The position numbers and the translations under genes are program-made. Below the pieces are notes generated by a model. The model did no database searches. It had not been told where the DNA came from and worked only from the letters and a program-made list of their open reading frames with translations. Below, in pieces: positions 34,685 to 44,745 of a DNA stretch of 64,000 bases. How positions within the stretch are numbered: the stretch's first letter is position 1; each line of letters starts with the position of its first letter. Source of the DNA: Parasponia andersonii (lineage: Eukaryota > Streptophyta > Magnoliopsida > Rosales > Cannabaceae); the NCBI GenBank assembly GCA_002914805.1, contig JXTB01000033.1, positions 1,033,668 to 1,097,667 on the forward strand, given 5' to 3'.

Positions 34685-35510
34685 TTACAACTTAAACAAG
34701 TCGGCTTCATCCGTTATATATAGAAACTGTAATTGAGTAGCAAAATGCCATTGAACAACTTCTTTTTGATCTTATAGGACTTGATGATTCTTCTCTGTCC
34801 AGTTACACATGGTCTCAAAAACGACATCCTCACAACCAACAACGATTTTGTTGCTCAATAGTAATGGCTTGACAACAAGAAAGGAGATCAGGTAGCACAA
34901 TCTAAAAATAGGAAAAATCAAATATTTTAGAAAATTTCACTAAAAATTGATTTAAAATATGGCAATTCAAAACTTTAGTACTAAGGAGTTTCTCACTTAT
35001 ATGTATCGCCGTATTCTTTAATAAAAAACTGCTCTGCTTTAGACATAATTGTCTCCATTGCTTTGGTCATCAACTCACTAATTGGTAGCACAAAGTACGA
35101 CTTAACATGGTTTATAGTCAGCTCACACTTGTCCAATAAGAAAGCACAATTATTTATGCAAGAATGAACCTGATACTTATCAGTCATGATTAGGAAATCC
35201 AATATGGTTGGAACCTAATTTTCCTCCTCTATTATTAATAACTTATCCATACCATGCATAAATCTAGAAGTTTGTTGAAAATTTTTTCTTCTGCATTTGT
35301 ATAAAGAAACAGAATTAAGTAGATAAGGCATGATGAAATAAGAAAAAATAAAATAAAACGCTTATGTAGTCTATAACTATATTCATGAATGGTGAACCTT
35401 ACATTTTGCTCATTTAACTCTTTTGTTTCATTTGTAAACATATATTTTTGAACAGCTCGTTTAACTCTTTCATTTCATTTGTAAACATATGTTTTTTAAC
35501 AAACAAAGGT
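34685..35510 (-). pseudogene. BTB-BACK protein relic (LRB/POB1-like)
   Basis: On the minus strand three blocks follow the order of the BTB/POZ-BACK proteins LRB1/2 (POB1). ELNEQNVRFTIHEY (35435-35390) corresponds to the β-strand QRHVTLRIHASEE. LDFLIMTDKYQVHSC, CAFLLDKCELT and LPISELMTKAME (35205-34995) correspond to [20 protein letters not shown] and LPSSVLMAEAV. NKIVVGCEDVVFETMCNWTE (34860-34780) corresponds to the BACK helix EDAVYDFVLKW. A stop lies within the BACK block, the N- and C-terminal parts are missing, and a ~50-bp local duplication affects the 35400-35500 region. Intact LRBs are CUL3 ubiquitin-ligase adaptors in phytochrome signalling. This copy is not expected to work. The family match is by memory and the fragment is diverged. 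Confidence 0.6.
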
Positions 35511-38338
35511 TGAACAAAGACAGGAAACAAAATGTCATCATACATCAAGAACAAGTAATAGTTCTTACCCGCTTAAAAACTAGACACTTTTTTTTTTAAT
35601 CAAAATTAGAGACTCAATAATTCTTCTTGTCCCTCTAAACAGCACTTCGTCACTCTAATTTCCTAACCAAAAAAAAAAAAAAATTGTCATTTCCTATTCC
35701 ACGAAAAAAAAAAACGCTCGATTCATTCTAAGTAATGGAAAAATATTTTTTATCTCCCCAAATTTTGTTAATGTTAAGAATCATTTTTTTCCCTAAAATT
35801 TATTTAAATAGGTAGTAGATCAACAAAAAATTTTAGGTACAAATGAGATACTTACTAAGTAATTAATTAGTTATTTATTTAAGACATTCTTCTAATAGTT
35901 GATAAAACATAATTTATCTAAAACATTATTATGAACTTATTATCTAAAAAGAATATTTCATTTAAATTTTTGAGACATTCTTGTTTATTTGCACCCTAAT
36001 GTGCATATGCAGTCCCTTTCTTTAATATATGTGCAAGGGGACCATTATTTTTTCCCTTTATGCATTATTATGACAACTTTTATTCTTATAAGCATATGAC
36101 CTATTTGGCTAATTTAATCTAAGTTTCAATATAGCTGGTCGAACTCCAATTACCTCTTAAATATTTGGACCAAATATATAAATATGGTCCATTCTATTAA
36201 AGGACATTTTTGTACTCTAAAATAAAAGAATATTATGGAAGCTCATTTATAATTAATATGTGGAAATGTATCATTATAAAATATTAAAAACCAAGTTTAG
36301 GTTAAAATTATTGCTTCACTCATTTGATAATTTTCTTCCTTATTATTTTACATATTTTAATAGATAGTTTGACTTCATTAAAAAAGTCATAATTCAATAA
36401 ATTTCTTTATCGAATACTTAAATAAAATTAATTATTTTAGTACTTATAGCTAAATAACATAATATTAACTCTTAATAATAAGAGTAATGATTTTCATATT
36501 TATAAATTTTATGTTCTTCATACCCATAAAAGTATTTTACCAAACTCTCTAGGTCAACATAATAAATTATAAGGTTATATTTTGTAATAGTTCAAATAAT
36601 ATAATTCATGAAAAGTTCATAAATTATTTCGTGATTGAGATAGACATCATTAATTTTATTTTTTATGATTATATATTTTTAATGGTACTTACATAAAAAC
36701 ATGATTCACTGTCAGTTATCCAATATACACTAGGGTATATGTACAAAGTCATACACTTTGATTATTTTAGACTCATCACTCATAATTAAAACAAAAAGAT
36801 CCCACAATCCTTGTAGTGGATAAAGTTTCCAGCTATCACCAATGGACTTGAATTATTGTTCAGACTAACCTGCAGACTCTTGAATTATTGTTCAAACTAA
36901 ATATAGAATTATGTTTACTACGTGACTCTTAATATAAATAATTCAATTATCACATTTTAGTCTTGAATTCTTGGGATATTTTACATTTGATTTAAAAAAA
37001 TATTACATTAAAAAAACTGCGTGAAATATATAAAACAAAAGTATCTTGAACTTAAATGTCACTTCAGGAAATTAATGCTTTTAAGGCATAAATACAAGAA
37101 AGTAAACAACAAATATTTGACAACTTCATTTCTGTATTTCTTAATCTAATTGCACCAAACTCCCAAATTACCCTATTTACAAACCCTAGCTCAACCAAAC
37201 TCCACTCCTAAAGACTTACCTAATTCAAACTTACCCAATACTCAAAATGGATTGAATCGAATATGGAGGGAGAAAGAGAAGGGTTGCTAGAATGGGCTAG
37301 AAGAAGAAGGGTTGAATTTGAGGAAGAAAGTGGTGGTATTGGGACTAGAGTCCACAAACGGTTGAGTTCTTTTATTATTATTATTATTATTACTTGCAGC
37401 TTTTTTCCATTTTAAATCAAAACTTATATAAAATCCTAATGAAAAATCAATGTCTAAATTTATTTCTGTTTGGAAACATGGATGAGATACATTCAGATTT
37501 TTTTTAAGCAATTATCTTGGATAATTTGGTCTTTTTCTGGCTTTAATGACTTAATTAGTGAGTGAATGGTAGAATAAGGTTTTAATTAATGAAAGGTATA
37601 CGTTGGGTTAATTTCTGCGAAAAACCAAAACTTCAGATATTATTCTTTGATTTACTTAAAAATAAATAAGAAAGCAATATTTTGCGAATTAAGGCACTCA
37701 ATTGGTCTAAGGCGCATAAGGTATGTGTGAGTAAGTGAGAGGTATAGTTCTGAGTCTTGGTAGAGTCTAATTCTTAATTTAAAAAAATAAAAATGAAATT
37801 ACCAAATATTTTGTACGCCATTACCTTCTTTAATCCAAACGTAGAAAAGCCTAAAATCTAATCCCCTTGCTCTAAATACCCAAAGGAAAAAAAAAATTTC
37901 TGAAAGGGCCAAAGCACAATATTGCAGGAATACAATGACTATATTGGCAAATAGTGAAAATTCCAAGCAGAGGACCGAGGACATATATGTAAATGTAATA
38001 TGAAGCAGAAAAGGGACCAACAAGGCAAGACAGCAGAGTCCAGAGATAATGATGCTGGGTCACTGAGTCACTGACTAACCTTGATTGACTCACTGACAGA
38101 CAACTCGCTTCCATTTTGGCAGCTTTTTCCACCGTTTTCTCTCAAAATTACAAACCAGAGTTAAAGCTTAAAATATGGCCTTAAGAGAAAAACGACAATG
38201 ATAGACTTTGTAATTTGAACCTACTCCAATGTCGTTTTACCAAACGACTTCAAATCTAACTTGTCTTCTTTTCTCATCCAAAAACCCCACCAAATTCCGA
38301 CATAATTCATTTCAACCATTTCAGAGAACTCATAGAAG
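35511..38338. other. AT-rich spacer and YIPPEE upstream region
   Basis: Contains copy 2 of the dispersed repeat (35745-35990). Otherwise no gene is supported. The last few hundred bases should hold the promoter of the + strand YIPPEE gene. Small minus-strand frames at 37287-37511 and 37872-38132 have no recognisable product. Confidence 0.4.
35745..35990. repeat. Dispersed repeat, copy 2
   Basis: Direct-orientation relative of 32940-33210 (AAATAGGTAGTAG, GTACAAATGAGATACTT, AATTAATTAGTTA, TATTTAAGACATTCTTCTAA). Confidence 0.55.
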
Positions 38339-38432
38339 TTGAGAACCCTAACACTTTCTCTCACTTTCTACCTCTTGTCTTTCTCTCTCCTCGAGACTCA
38401 TCTGCTCCTACCCACCATGTCAAATTGGCCAG
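38339..38432 (+). promoter_or_regulatory. Probable 5' UTR exon of YIPPEE-like gene
   Basis: A CT-rich leader begins with AACCCTAAC (a telo-box-like motif common near plant transcription starts). It may end at CCAG|GTACATC (38432) and be spliced to 39119, just before the coding ATG at 39123. The leader carries an upstream ATG (38418) out of frame with the main start if spliced this way. Inferred without transcript data. Confidence 0.45.
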
Positions 38433-39122
38433 GTACATCAAAAAGTTCAGATTCTTTTTCTTTTGTTCATGAAAATTTTGTCATATATGGGACTTGTATT
38501 ACTTTCACTGATCCGGGCAAGTGATCAGTCTAGATTGTTTAATTCATAACCATGTAAAAAGAGTTGAATTTTGGTTCTTTTTCGTATTGAATAAAGGTTG
38601 GTTTCTGGGTTTATTCCATGTTTGTTAAAATTTAATGCCCAGATCCTTAACTTTTGTTTTTTAATCTCTCAAACCATTTTCTATTCTGGGCTTTTCTTAC
38701 TTTTTGCCCTTGATCTTGTCTGGTACTCTGGTTCATGAAATGGGGTGTTTTTGCTAACTTTTTATTGCTTATGATAACGATCATGTCCTTGTCAATTGCC
38801 ATTCCATCTCTTTCTGTGTAATTAACATGCTTGTTCTGTCCACATTAATATTCTAACAAACTCAATTGAATGACCACTCCTGTACAGATTATTGGGCACA
38901 AGTTTAGTCGGTTGTAAATATCTTATTGTACATTATTTTGGCAAAAAAAAAAAAAAAAAAAAAAAAAGGTGAGCTTCTTGCCATTCTTTAATCTATTGAA
39001 TTATGATTTATATGGTTTCCTCAATATTGATTATATACTAAAATGATACTGTCTCAAAGGGCCTTGCTTATAGGTAGTTGTAACCTGGTCTCAGCTGTGT
39101 TTATTTTATTCTTTGAAGACCG

Positions 39123-39802
39123 ATGGCAGACTTGGTTGGGCCAAGGTTGTACAGTTGCTGCAATTGCCGAAATCATGTTGCCCTTCACGACGATGTCATT
39201 TCTAAGGCTTTTCAGGTGAACAACTTAATGCTGATTTTCCTTTGAGTTCATGTTCGTAGTGCTGAATTACTTGCTCATTCGAGTATTTGGACAATGGGGT
39301 GCTCTTGCTTGGGCTATTCGTTACAAGAAGCTGAATAGAAATTGTGTTCTTTGTAAATGAGAATGATCGCTTTAGTAAAGAGAAAAAGAGGAAAGAAATT
39401 TTGCACTTTGTATGGAATTTTCTAAGAAAACACTAACCAAACTCATTTGACTGAGATACTGAGCCAAGTGGTTTGTATTGTGTTCAAGGAAAAGAGCTTA
39501 TTTGATTAGTGGGTATGCGGATCATCTTGTTTTAGCTGTGGCTATTGAAAAATTGTTGATACGGTGATGTGTAGGGAAGAAATGGTCGAGCCTTTCTGTT
39601 CTCTCATGCGATGAATGTCATGGTAGGGCATAAGGAGGACAGGCAACTCATGACTGGTCTCCACACTGTTGCTGATGTCTACTGCAGTGATTGCCGTGAA
39701 GTGCTGGGTTGGAAGTATGAGAGAGCATATGAGGAAACGCAGAAGTACAAGGAAGGAAAGTTCATACTCGAGAAATCAAAAATAGTCAAGGAAAACTGGT
39801 AG
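39123..39802 (+). CDS. Yippee-like zinc-binding protein (2 exons, 106 aa)
   Basis: Exons 39123-39215 and 39575-39802, GT-AG, phase 0, 106 aa. It begins [20 protein letters not shown] and ends [19 protein letters not shown], close to Arabidopsis At4g27745 from memory. The Yippee zinc-binding pattern is complete: C12-x2-C15 and C68-x2-C71 with 52 residues between, plus GxxGRAFLF and the GWKYERAYE block. The fold is related to CULT/β-tent domains; plant members are small nuclear or cytosolic proteins whose biochemical role is not settled. The start was chosen because the family begins at this Met. No odd residues. A short reversed copy of its exon 2 sequence sits downstream at 40336-40355. Confidence 0.95.
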
Positions 39803-41045
39803 TAACAATGGAGGTTTCTGACTTACCTGTCAATATATCAATCAGAGTGTAAAGGTCGCTTGTTCTTGGATTCTGGTCAACTGAAAATATCTGAAACATT
39901 GTTCCTCACTGTGCATTGGTCTTGTGTATCTAGTGTGGATATTGTATTGGGATGATTTGTTTTGTTAATAAGATGTGAACAAGTCCCTCGATTAAGCTTG
40001 TTAAGTTCATATCAGATTATCTTATTGACTTATCCCTGTGAATAGCTTCATGTTTTGACCAAATCTCTCGACTGAATTTTTCCGAGAGAGAAATTCTATG
40101 GCTAACTCTAACCACTCAATTCATGGAATTTGTATTTGGAAACCTCACTTGAGCTTTTATAGGAGGGAAGCACTCTCAACCAATAAATATTTTTGTGTTT
40201 TTGTCATTGCATTCAAGCTTCAGGTTCCACTTTGAGTGGTTTACGAGTCTAATAGAAAATAGCTTACGATTTGTGCATCATATAAGCTGCCTACGGTTCT
40301 ATGGTGTTTAATCTGTAAGCATTCTACATCATATGCCTCCTTATGCCCTACCATGGTAAGCATTCTACATCTTTTCCATATTACTCGAGATTTTCTATAG
40401 GACTATTCTTGGGGAATGTGTTGGGCTATTATGTTTTTATCCAGTATTGGCTTAAACGGATGATCAGTCAAATGTACAGCTGGGAGCACGCTCCTCAAAT
40501 TGGTTACGAAGACGAAATATCAATGCAGAAAAAAGATGTCAAGACTGACAAAAAAAATATAAAAAGTAGACAGCACAATAGAACTGCCCGTTCGTAAAAC
40601 GTACTAGTTCCTCATTTGTGAAATCAATCGAATTTGAAGCTCTAATAAGTAGTAAGTAAATTGGTTTAGACTATAGTCTTCAAGAGACTCGAGAAAATGT
40701 ATGAAATTTCGTGTCATGGTTCAGGCGTTGACCACTTATGTCCCTAAATGAAACTTCAGAAGAAATAATGTAAAAAAATAGAGATCATTTTGGGATTGAA
40801 TCACTGAATGCGCAAGAAACTGTAATAAGGACAAACGAATTTAAATACAATTATACCCCCCCAAAAAAAGGAATTAAAATAGAATTATGCCTGAGATAGC
40901 ATGGTTATCAACAAGTCAATCTTTGATCAATACAAAAGCCAATGAAATTCATCATGTTCCTAAAAAAATGCTTTGCTTCATCGTTGCAACAATCAAACGA
41001 GCAAATCATATCAGAGAAAAATAAAAAGGGCAAGAATTTAGCAAA
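39803..41045. other. Convergent 3' flanks of YIPPEE and WNK8
   Basis: Convergent genes: the 3' UTR of the + strand YIPPEE gene and that of the - strand kinase share this 1.2 kb. No other gene supported. The frame 40343-40597 overlaps the templated insertion and has no family resemblance. Confidence 0.5.
40315..40371. repeat. Templated insertion between 16-bp direct repeats
   Basis: GTAAGCATTCTACATC occurs exactly at 40315-40330 and 40356-40371. The 25 bp between include 40336-40355, an exact 20-bp reverse complement of YIPPEE exon 2 at 39619-39638. Chance is a poor explanation at this distance and length. Confidence 0.9.
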
Positions 41046-44000
41046 TCACGCAGCAGCTACTTTTTTCTTTGTTATCCACCTCCTTCTCGCATTTTCTATT
41101 GCTTGTTCCCTCATTCTCAAGAGTTCAAGACAACATTGTTGATATTGAGTCTCAATTGCATCAAGCTCCAGCTTTAGCTCATCATACCTATTGTTCTCTC
41201 CAACAGACAAGAAATGGATGCTCGACAAGCAAAAATTTTTTGATAAACCAGAACAATAATCAATATAGGAGGGTGCGGAGCTCCTTGTGGTCTCATTGAT
41301 CATCATATGTGATTCACCAAAATTACCTTCACAGCTATTCTCCTCATGCTCATGATCGTAAACCTTGAAGTCCGAATTGAAACAATAACCATCAGGACTC
41401 TTATTGCATCCATCAAGACTGTATGATTCCCAAGGTTTAAAATTATCAGCATCTGAAGCAGATCTTACACCATACTCTGCTGATATATCTGAAGTTGATG
41501 AAACTTCGTTTCCTTGATCTTCCACATCTGCCATCTGTGCGAGAACATGCTGCATGTCAATAGCATTGGAAGTAGGCTTAACCAGTCCTGAATCCCAAGA
41601 GCACCTCAATGAAATTTCGTCATTTAGAAGTATAGAAGAATCCCCAGTTGAGCTATTTGCTCCAGTTGACAAAGCTCCAGATGAAACATTCCAGCTGGGC
41701 ACAAGCTTTACAATCAAGTTGTCAATCAACACAGCTATAGCAGTTGTATCTTCATTTGACAGATCAAGTTGCTCAACCATCTCCCGAGCAATTGAGATTG
41801 CAGTGTCAGAATCAAGATAGAATGCAAAATGGATATTTCTTATCCGACCTATTAAAAAGAAAACAAAATTCACATCTACACTTTAGTAAAGAAATACAAG
41901 AAACAAGCTAAGGCACAAATAAATCTACTGTGTAACGGATATACCCACCACTAGGATCAGCAATGCGCAAAGTTAATGAAATTGTATTATCACCATCTTT
42001 CTCCCCTCTTAACCTGAATTCATTGTTCCTAGTGTGCTGCCATAGTTCTGAACTGGAAAAGCTAGATGTTTCACTGGCGCTTTTAACAACAGAGCCAACA
42101 GAAAGCTTCTTGCTGTTAGAGTCAATGTCCATTGGAGATTCACAGTTCATTGGGCGACAGTCAGGACGTGGAGAGTCAACTAATTTGGGGATAAAGTTTG
42201 GTATCCGATTAGGTTCATGATTCTGATCCATAAGATTTTCAGTTGAAAGAAAAGGATCTTTCAAAAGCTCCACTGCAGGCAATCTCATAGATGCAGGAAC
42301 TAGACACTTCTCTATGAACTGCTTAACTTCAGGATTATCCACTTTACCGAGAGAAGCTGGCTTTATTCCCTGCAACAAAAGAAGTAAAATAACGTTACAT
42401 TGACCATTATGAATCAATTAAGTGGGAACTGAGTCTTCAATTTCTAGGGAATCAGTGACTTACAGAGGTAACCTTCTTAAAAATTTGAGCAGGATTTCTG
42501 CACTCACTATAAGGGTATTCACAAGTAACCATTTCTAACATACACATGCCAAAAGAATATATGTCAACGAGTTCATTGTACTCCTCTTCATAAAGCTCCG
42601 GAGCCATAAATTCAGGAGTGCCTGCGCAAAAGAAAAGGATCATGACTTTAAGTAGAAATACTTTAACCAATATCATACACCTTCAAAAAAACGAAAATTG
42701 CTACCAATAACACTACGAGCAGTAGGCTGTTGCATGACAACCGCCAATCCAAGATCTCCAATTTTAACTTCTCCAGTATTTCCATTAACAAATATATTGT
42801 CACATTTCAGATCTCTATGAATAATGCGGGGACTGTGAGAATGCAGATAGTGTAATCCACGAAGAATCTGTCTAGCCCAGTTCTTGATAGCTTTCACATC
42901 CACCTGTTTATGCTTCTTACGGTACCTAGATAGTAGATCAAATGTAACAATAAGTAAAACAAAATAACTGGTGAAGGCAAGGAAAAACGTGAGAAAGAAA
43001 ATGTATGGGAAAAACCAACAAAACTCACTTCCTCAAACTGCCAGAAGTAAACAACTCAGTTATCATATTGATAGTCTTGTTCGTATCATCCACCCAAGAG
43101 TAATAGAATTTCATAATATTTTCATGTTTCAATGACTTCAGTAGATGAACCTCGAAATATAATCTTTCCAGCTGGTCGGGTGACTGCATTAAATCCTCAA
43201 CACTCATTTGGTTCCAAGCTACCTCTACTCCATCAACTTCGTCAAATGCCTTATATCTGATGGGGGATAGCCAAAAAAAATTAGTTGACAGGTAAAGTGC
43301 TTACGAAAAAATATTTAAATTTCAAAAAGAAGGAAAGTATGATCCATACACAGTCTTGAATGCTCCCCTCCCCAAGACTTCTTCATACTGAATGCACGAA
43401 AAGGGAGGAAAAAACAAACAAAAAGAGGATTATATCACAATCCGATATAGCAATAAAATCAGCAAACAAATAAAAAATGATCATGAATGTATGTATTACA
43501 ATTACAAAACCAAATAGAAGACAATAACTCTTAAAGAGAATCTACTAGTTCATGGCCAACAAAGACCAAACCAAAATGCTGCGAAGAAAGATACTCAAAT
43601 CAAGACTTCTTCATACTGAATGCACGAAAAGGGAGGAAAAAACAAACAAAAAGAGGATTATATCACAATCCGATATAGCAATAAAATCAGCAAACAAATA
43701 AAAAATGATCATGAATGTATGTATTACAATTACAAAACCAAATAGAAGACAATAACTCTTCAAGAGAATCTACTAGTTCATGGCCAACAAAGACCAAACC
43801 AAAATGCTGCGAATCAAGATACTCAAATCAAATTGGTTCTGTTAATGGTCATGGGATTCAAATATCTAGAACGATATAGCAATTTTTCAACAGCAAAGAT
43901 AACAAATCCTAAAATTACATAAAAGGCACAACAAATTCAGCCAATTGGATAATAATAAACATTCTTTCATTCATTATTGCTGATTCAAAGAAACACAGAA

Positions 44001-44192
44001 TGTAATGACTGAATAAAAATAAATTATTTCCCTTCTCAAAACATACTTTAGAATACCAAAACCAAAACGGAAAAAACCCAACACAGAAAACCAATTCCAT
44101 ACCCGCAAATACCGTCCCGTTGGATCCTTCTCCACAATATCACCATACAAAGAATCAGAATTTCCACGCATCACACCTGTACACGAATCCAT
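41046..44192 (-). CDS. WNK8: WNK8-like with-no-lysine kinase (7 exons, 652 aa)
   Basis: Exons 44192-44103, 43387-43350, 43256-43029, 42925-42705, 42621-42464, 42369-41949 and 41848-41046. All introns are GT-AG with consistent phase, total 1959 nt. The kinase domain spans about residues 29-287. The glycine loop GRGAFK supplies the catalytic lysine (K41), while the usual subdomain II lysine is replaced (EVAWNQM), the hallmark of WNKs. HRDLKCDN carries catalytic D157, the DFG position reads GDLGLA, and [13 protein letters not shown] follows. Residues about 365-415 ([24 protein letters not shown]) are the OSR1_C-like/PF2 domain. A coiled coil ends in [16 protein letters not shown]. Arabidopsis WNK8 phosphorylates V-ATPase subunit C and RGS1 and acts in flowering and sugar sensing; that is family knowledge. 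A 228-bp tandem duplication lies in intron 1, and an upstream ORF precedes the start. Confidence 0.94.
43376..43831. repeat. 228-bp near-identical tandem duplication in WNK8 intron 1
   Basis: GACTTCTTCATACTGAATGC at 43376 recurs at 43604, and the whole 228-bp unit is repeated with only a few differences (for example near 43532/43760 and 43583/43811). The unit includes the exon 2 acceptor and the first bases of exon 2, so the second copy is a ready-made decoy acceptor. Confidence 0.95.
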
Positions 44193-44289
44193 AGCGAAAC
44201 CCACGAAGGGGAAAAAAGAAATCTTCCGGAGGGGGCAAAGAGGGTTTTTTGAAAAAAAAAAAAATCAAACTAAAATCGCAAACACACTA

Positions 44290-44511
44290 TTAGAGAAATT
44301 TTATTCTGGCGCTAGCAGAAGCTGGAATTGAACGAAGACGAAGACACTGTTCAGAGAATGCTTCACAAGCCGCCGAATACGAATCGAACACCGATTGGAA
44401 TCGGAACCGGCAGCCGACGAAACAAACCCTAGAAGACCCAAATCCCATACTACCGAAATTTCTATCAGAAACAGAGCTTAAAATTCTCAGACCTAACCCA
44501 GACTCAGCCAT
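44290..44511 (-). other. Upstream ORF in the WNK8 leader (73 codons)
   Basis: Starts with ATG at 44511 (MAESGLGLRILSSVSDRNFG) and stops about 100 nt before the WNK8 start. If the transcript begins near or beyond the CT-rich tract at 44705-44741, ribosomes would meet this frame first. It could also be an alternative first exon. No family resemblance. Similar long uORFs usually lower main-frame translation; here that is inference. Confidence 0.45.
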
Positions 44512-44611
44512 AGCTTAATCTGCATCTTTTTTTCAGACCAGAAAATCGAGAATGAAAACCTAAATTGAAGCCCTAATTGAATCGAATGACTCGAATCAAA
44601 ACCCTAACAAG

Positions 44612-44697
44612 GAGGAGAACGAGAACGAGAACGAGAACGAGAGAAAAAAAAGATTTGGATCCCTAGAATTGAAAAAAAAAAATCAGGAAAGGATTGA

Positions 44698-44741
<44 letters not shown>
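44612..44741. repeat. GAGAAC hexamer and (AG)n tracts in the WNK8 5' region
   Basis: Four GAGAAC-type units (44612-44641) and about 18 AG units (44705-44741). On the gene strand they form CT-rich sequence typical of plant core promoters and leaders. AACCCTAA-like boxes lie nearby. Confidence 0.85.

Positions 44742-44745
<4 letters not shown>

Noticed and set aside
37872-38132. 86-codon minus-strand frame upstream of YIPPEE
   Set aside because: Unrelated to any family I know and lies in the expected promoter. No supporting splice sites.
40343-40597. 84-codon plus-strand frame
   Set aside because: Begins inside the templated insertion and runs through 3' flanking DNA, with no domain.
44290-44511. 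N-terminal part of the WNK8 protein
   Set aside because: The frame stops before the kinase start and no intron links them. The family starts near MDSCTG-like sequence.
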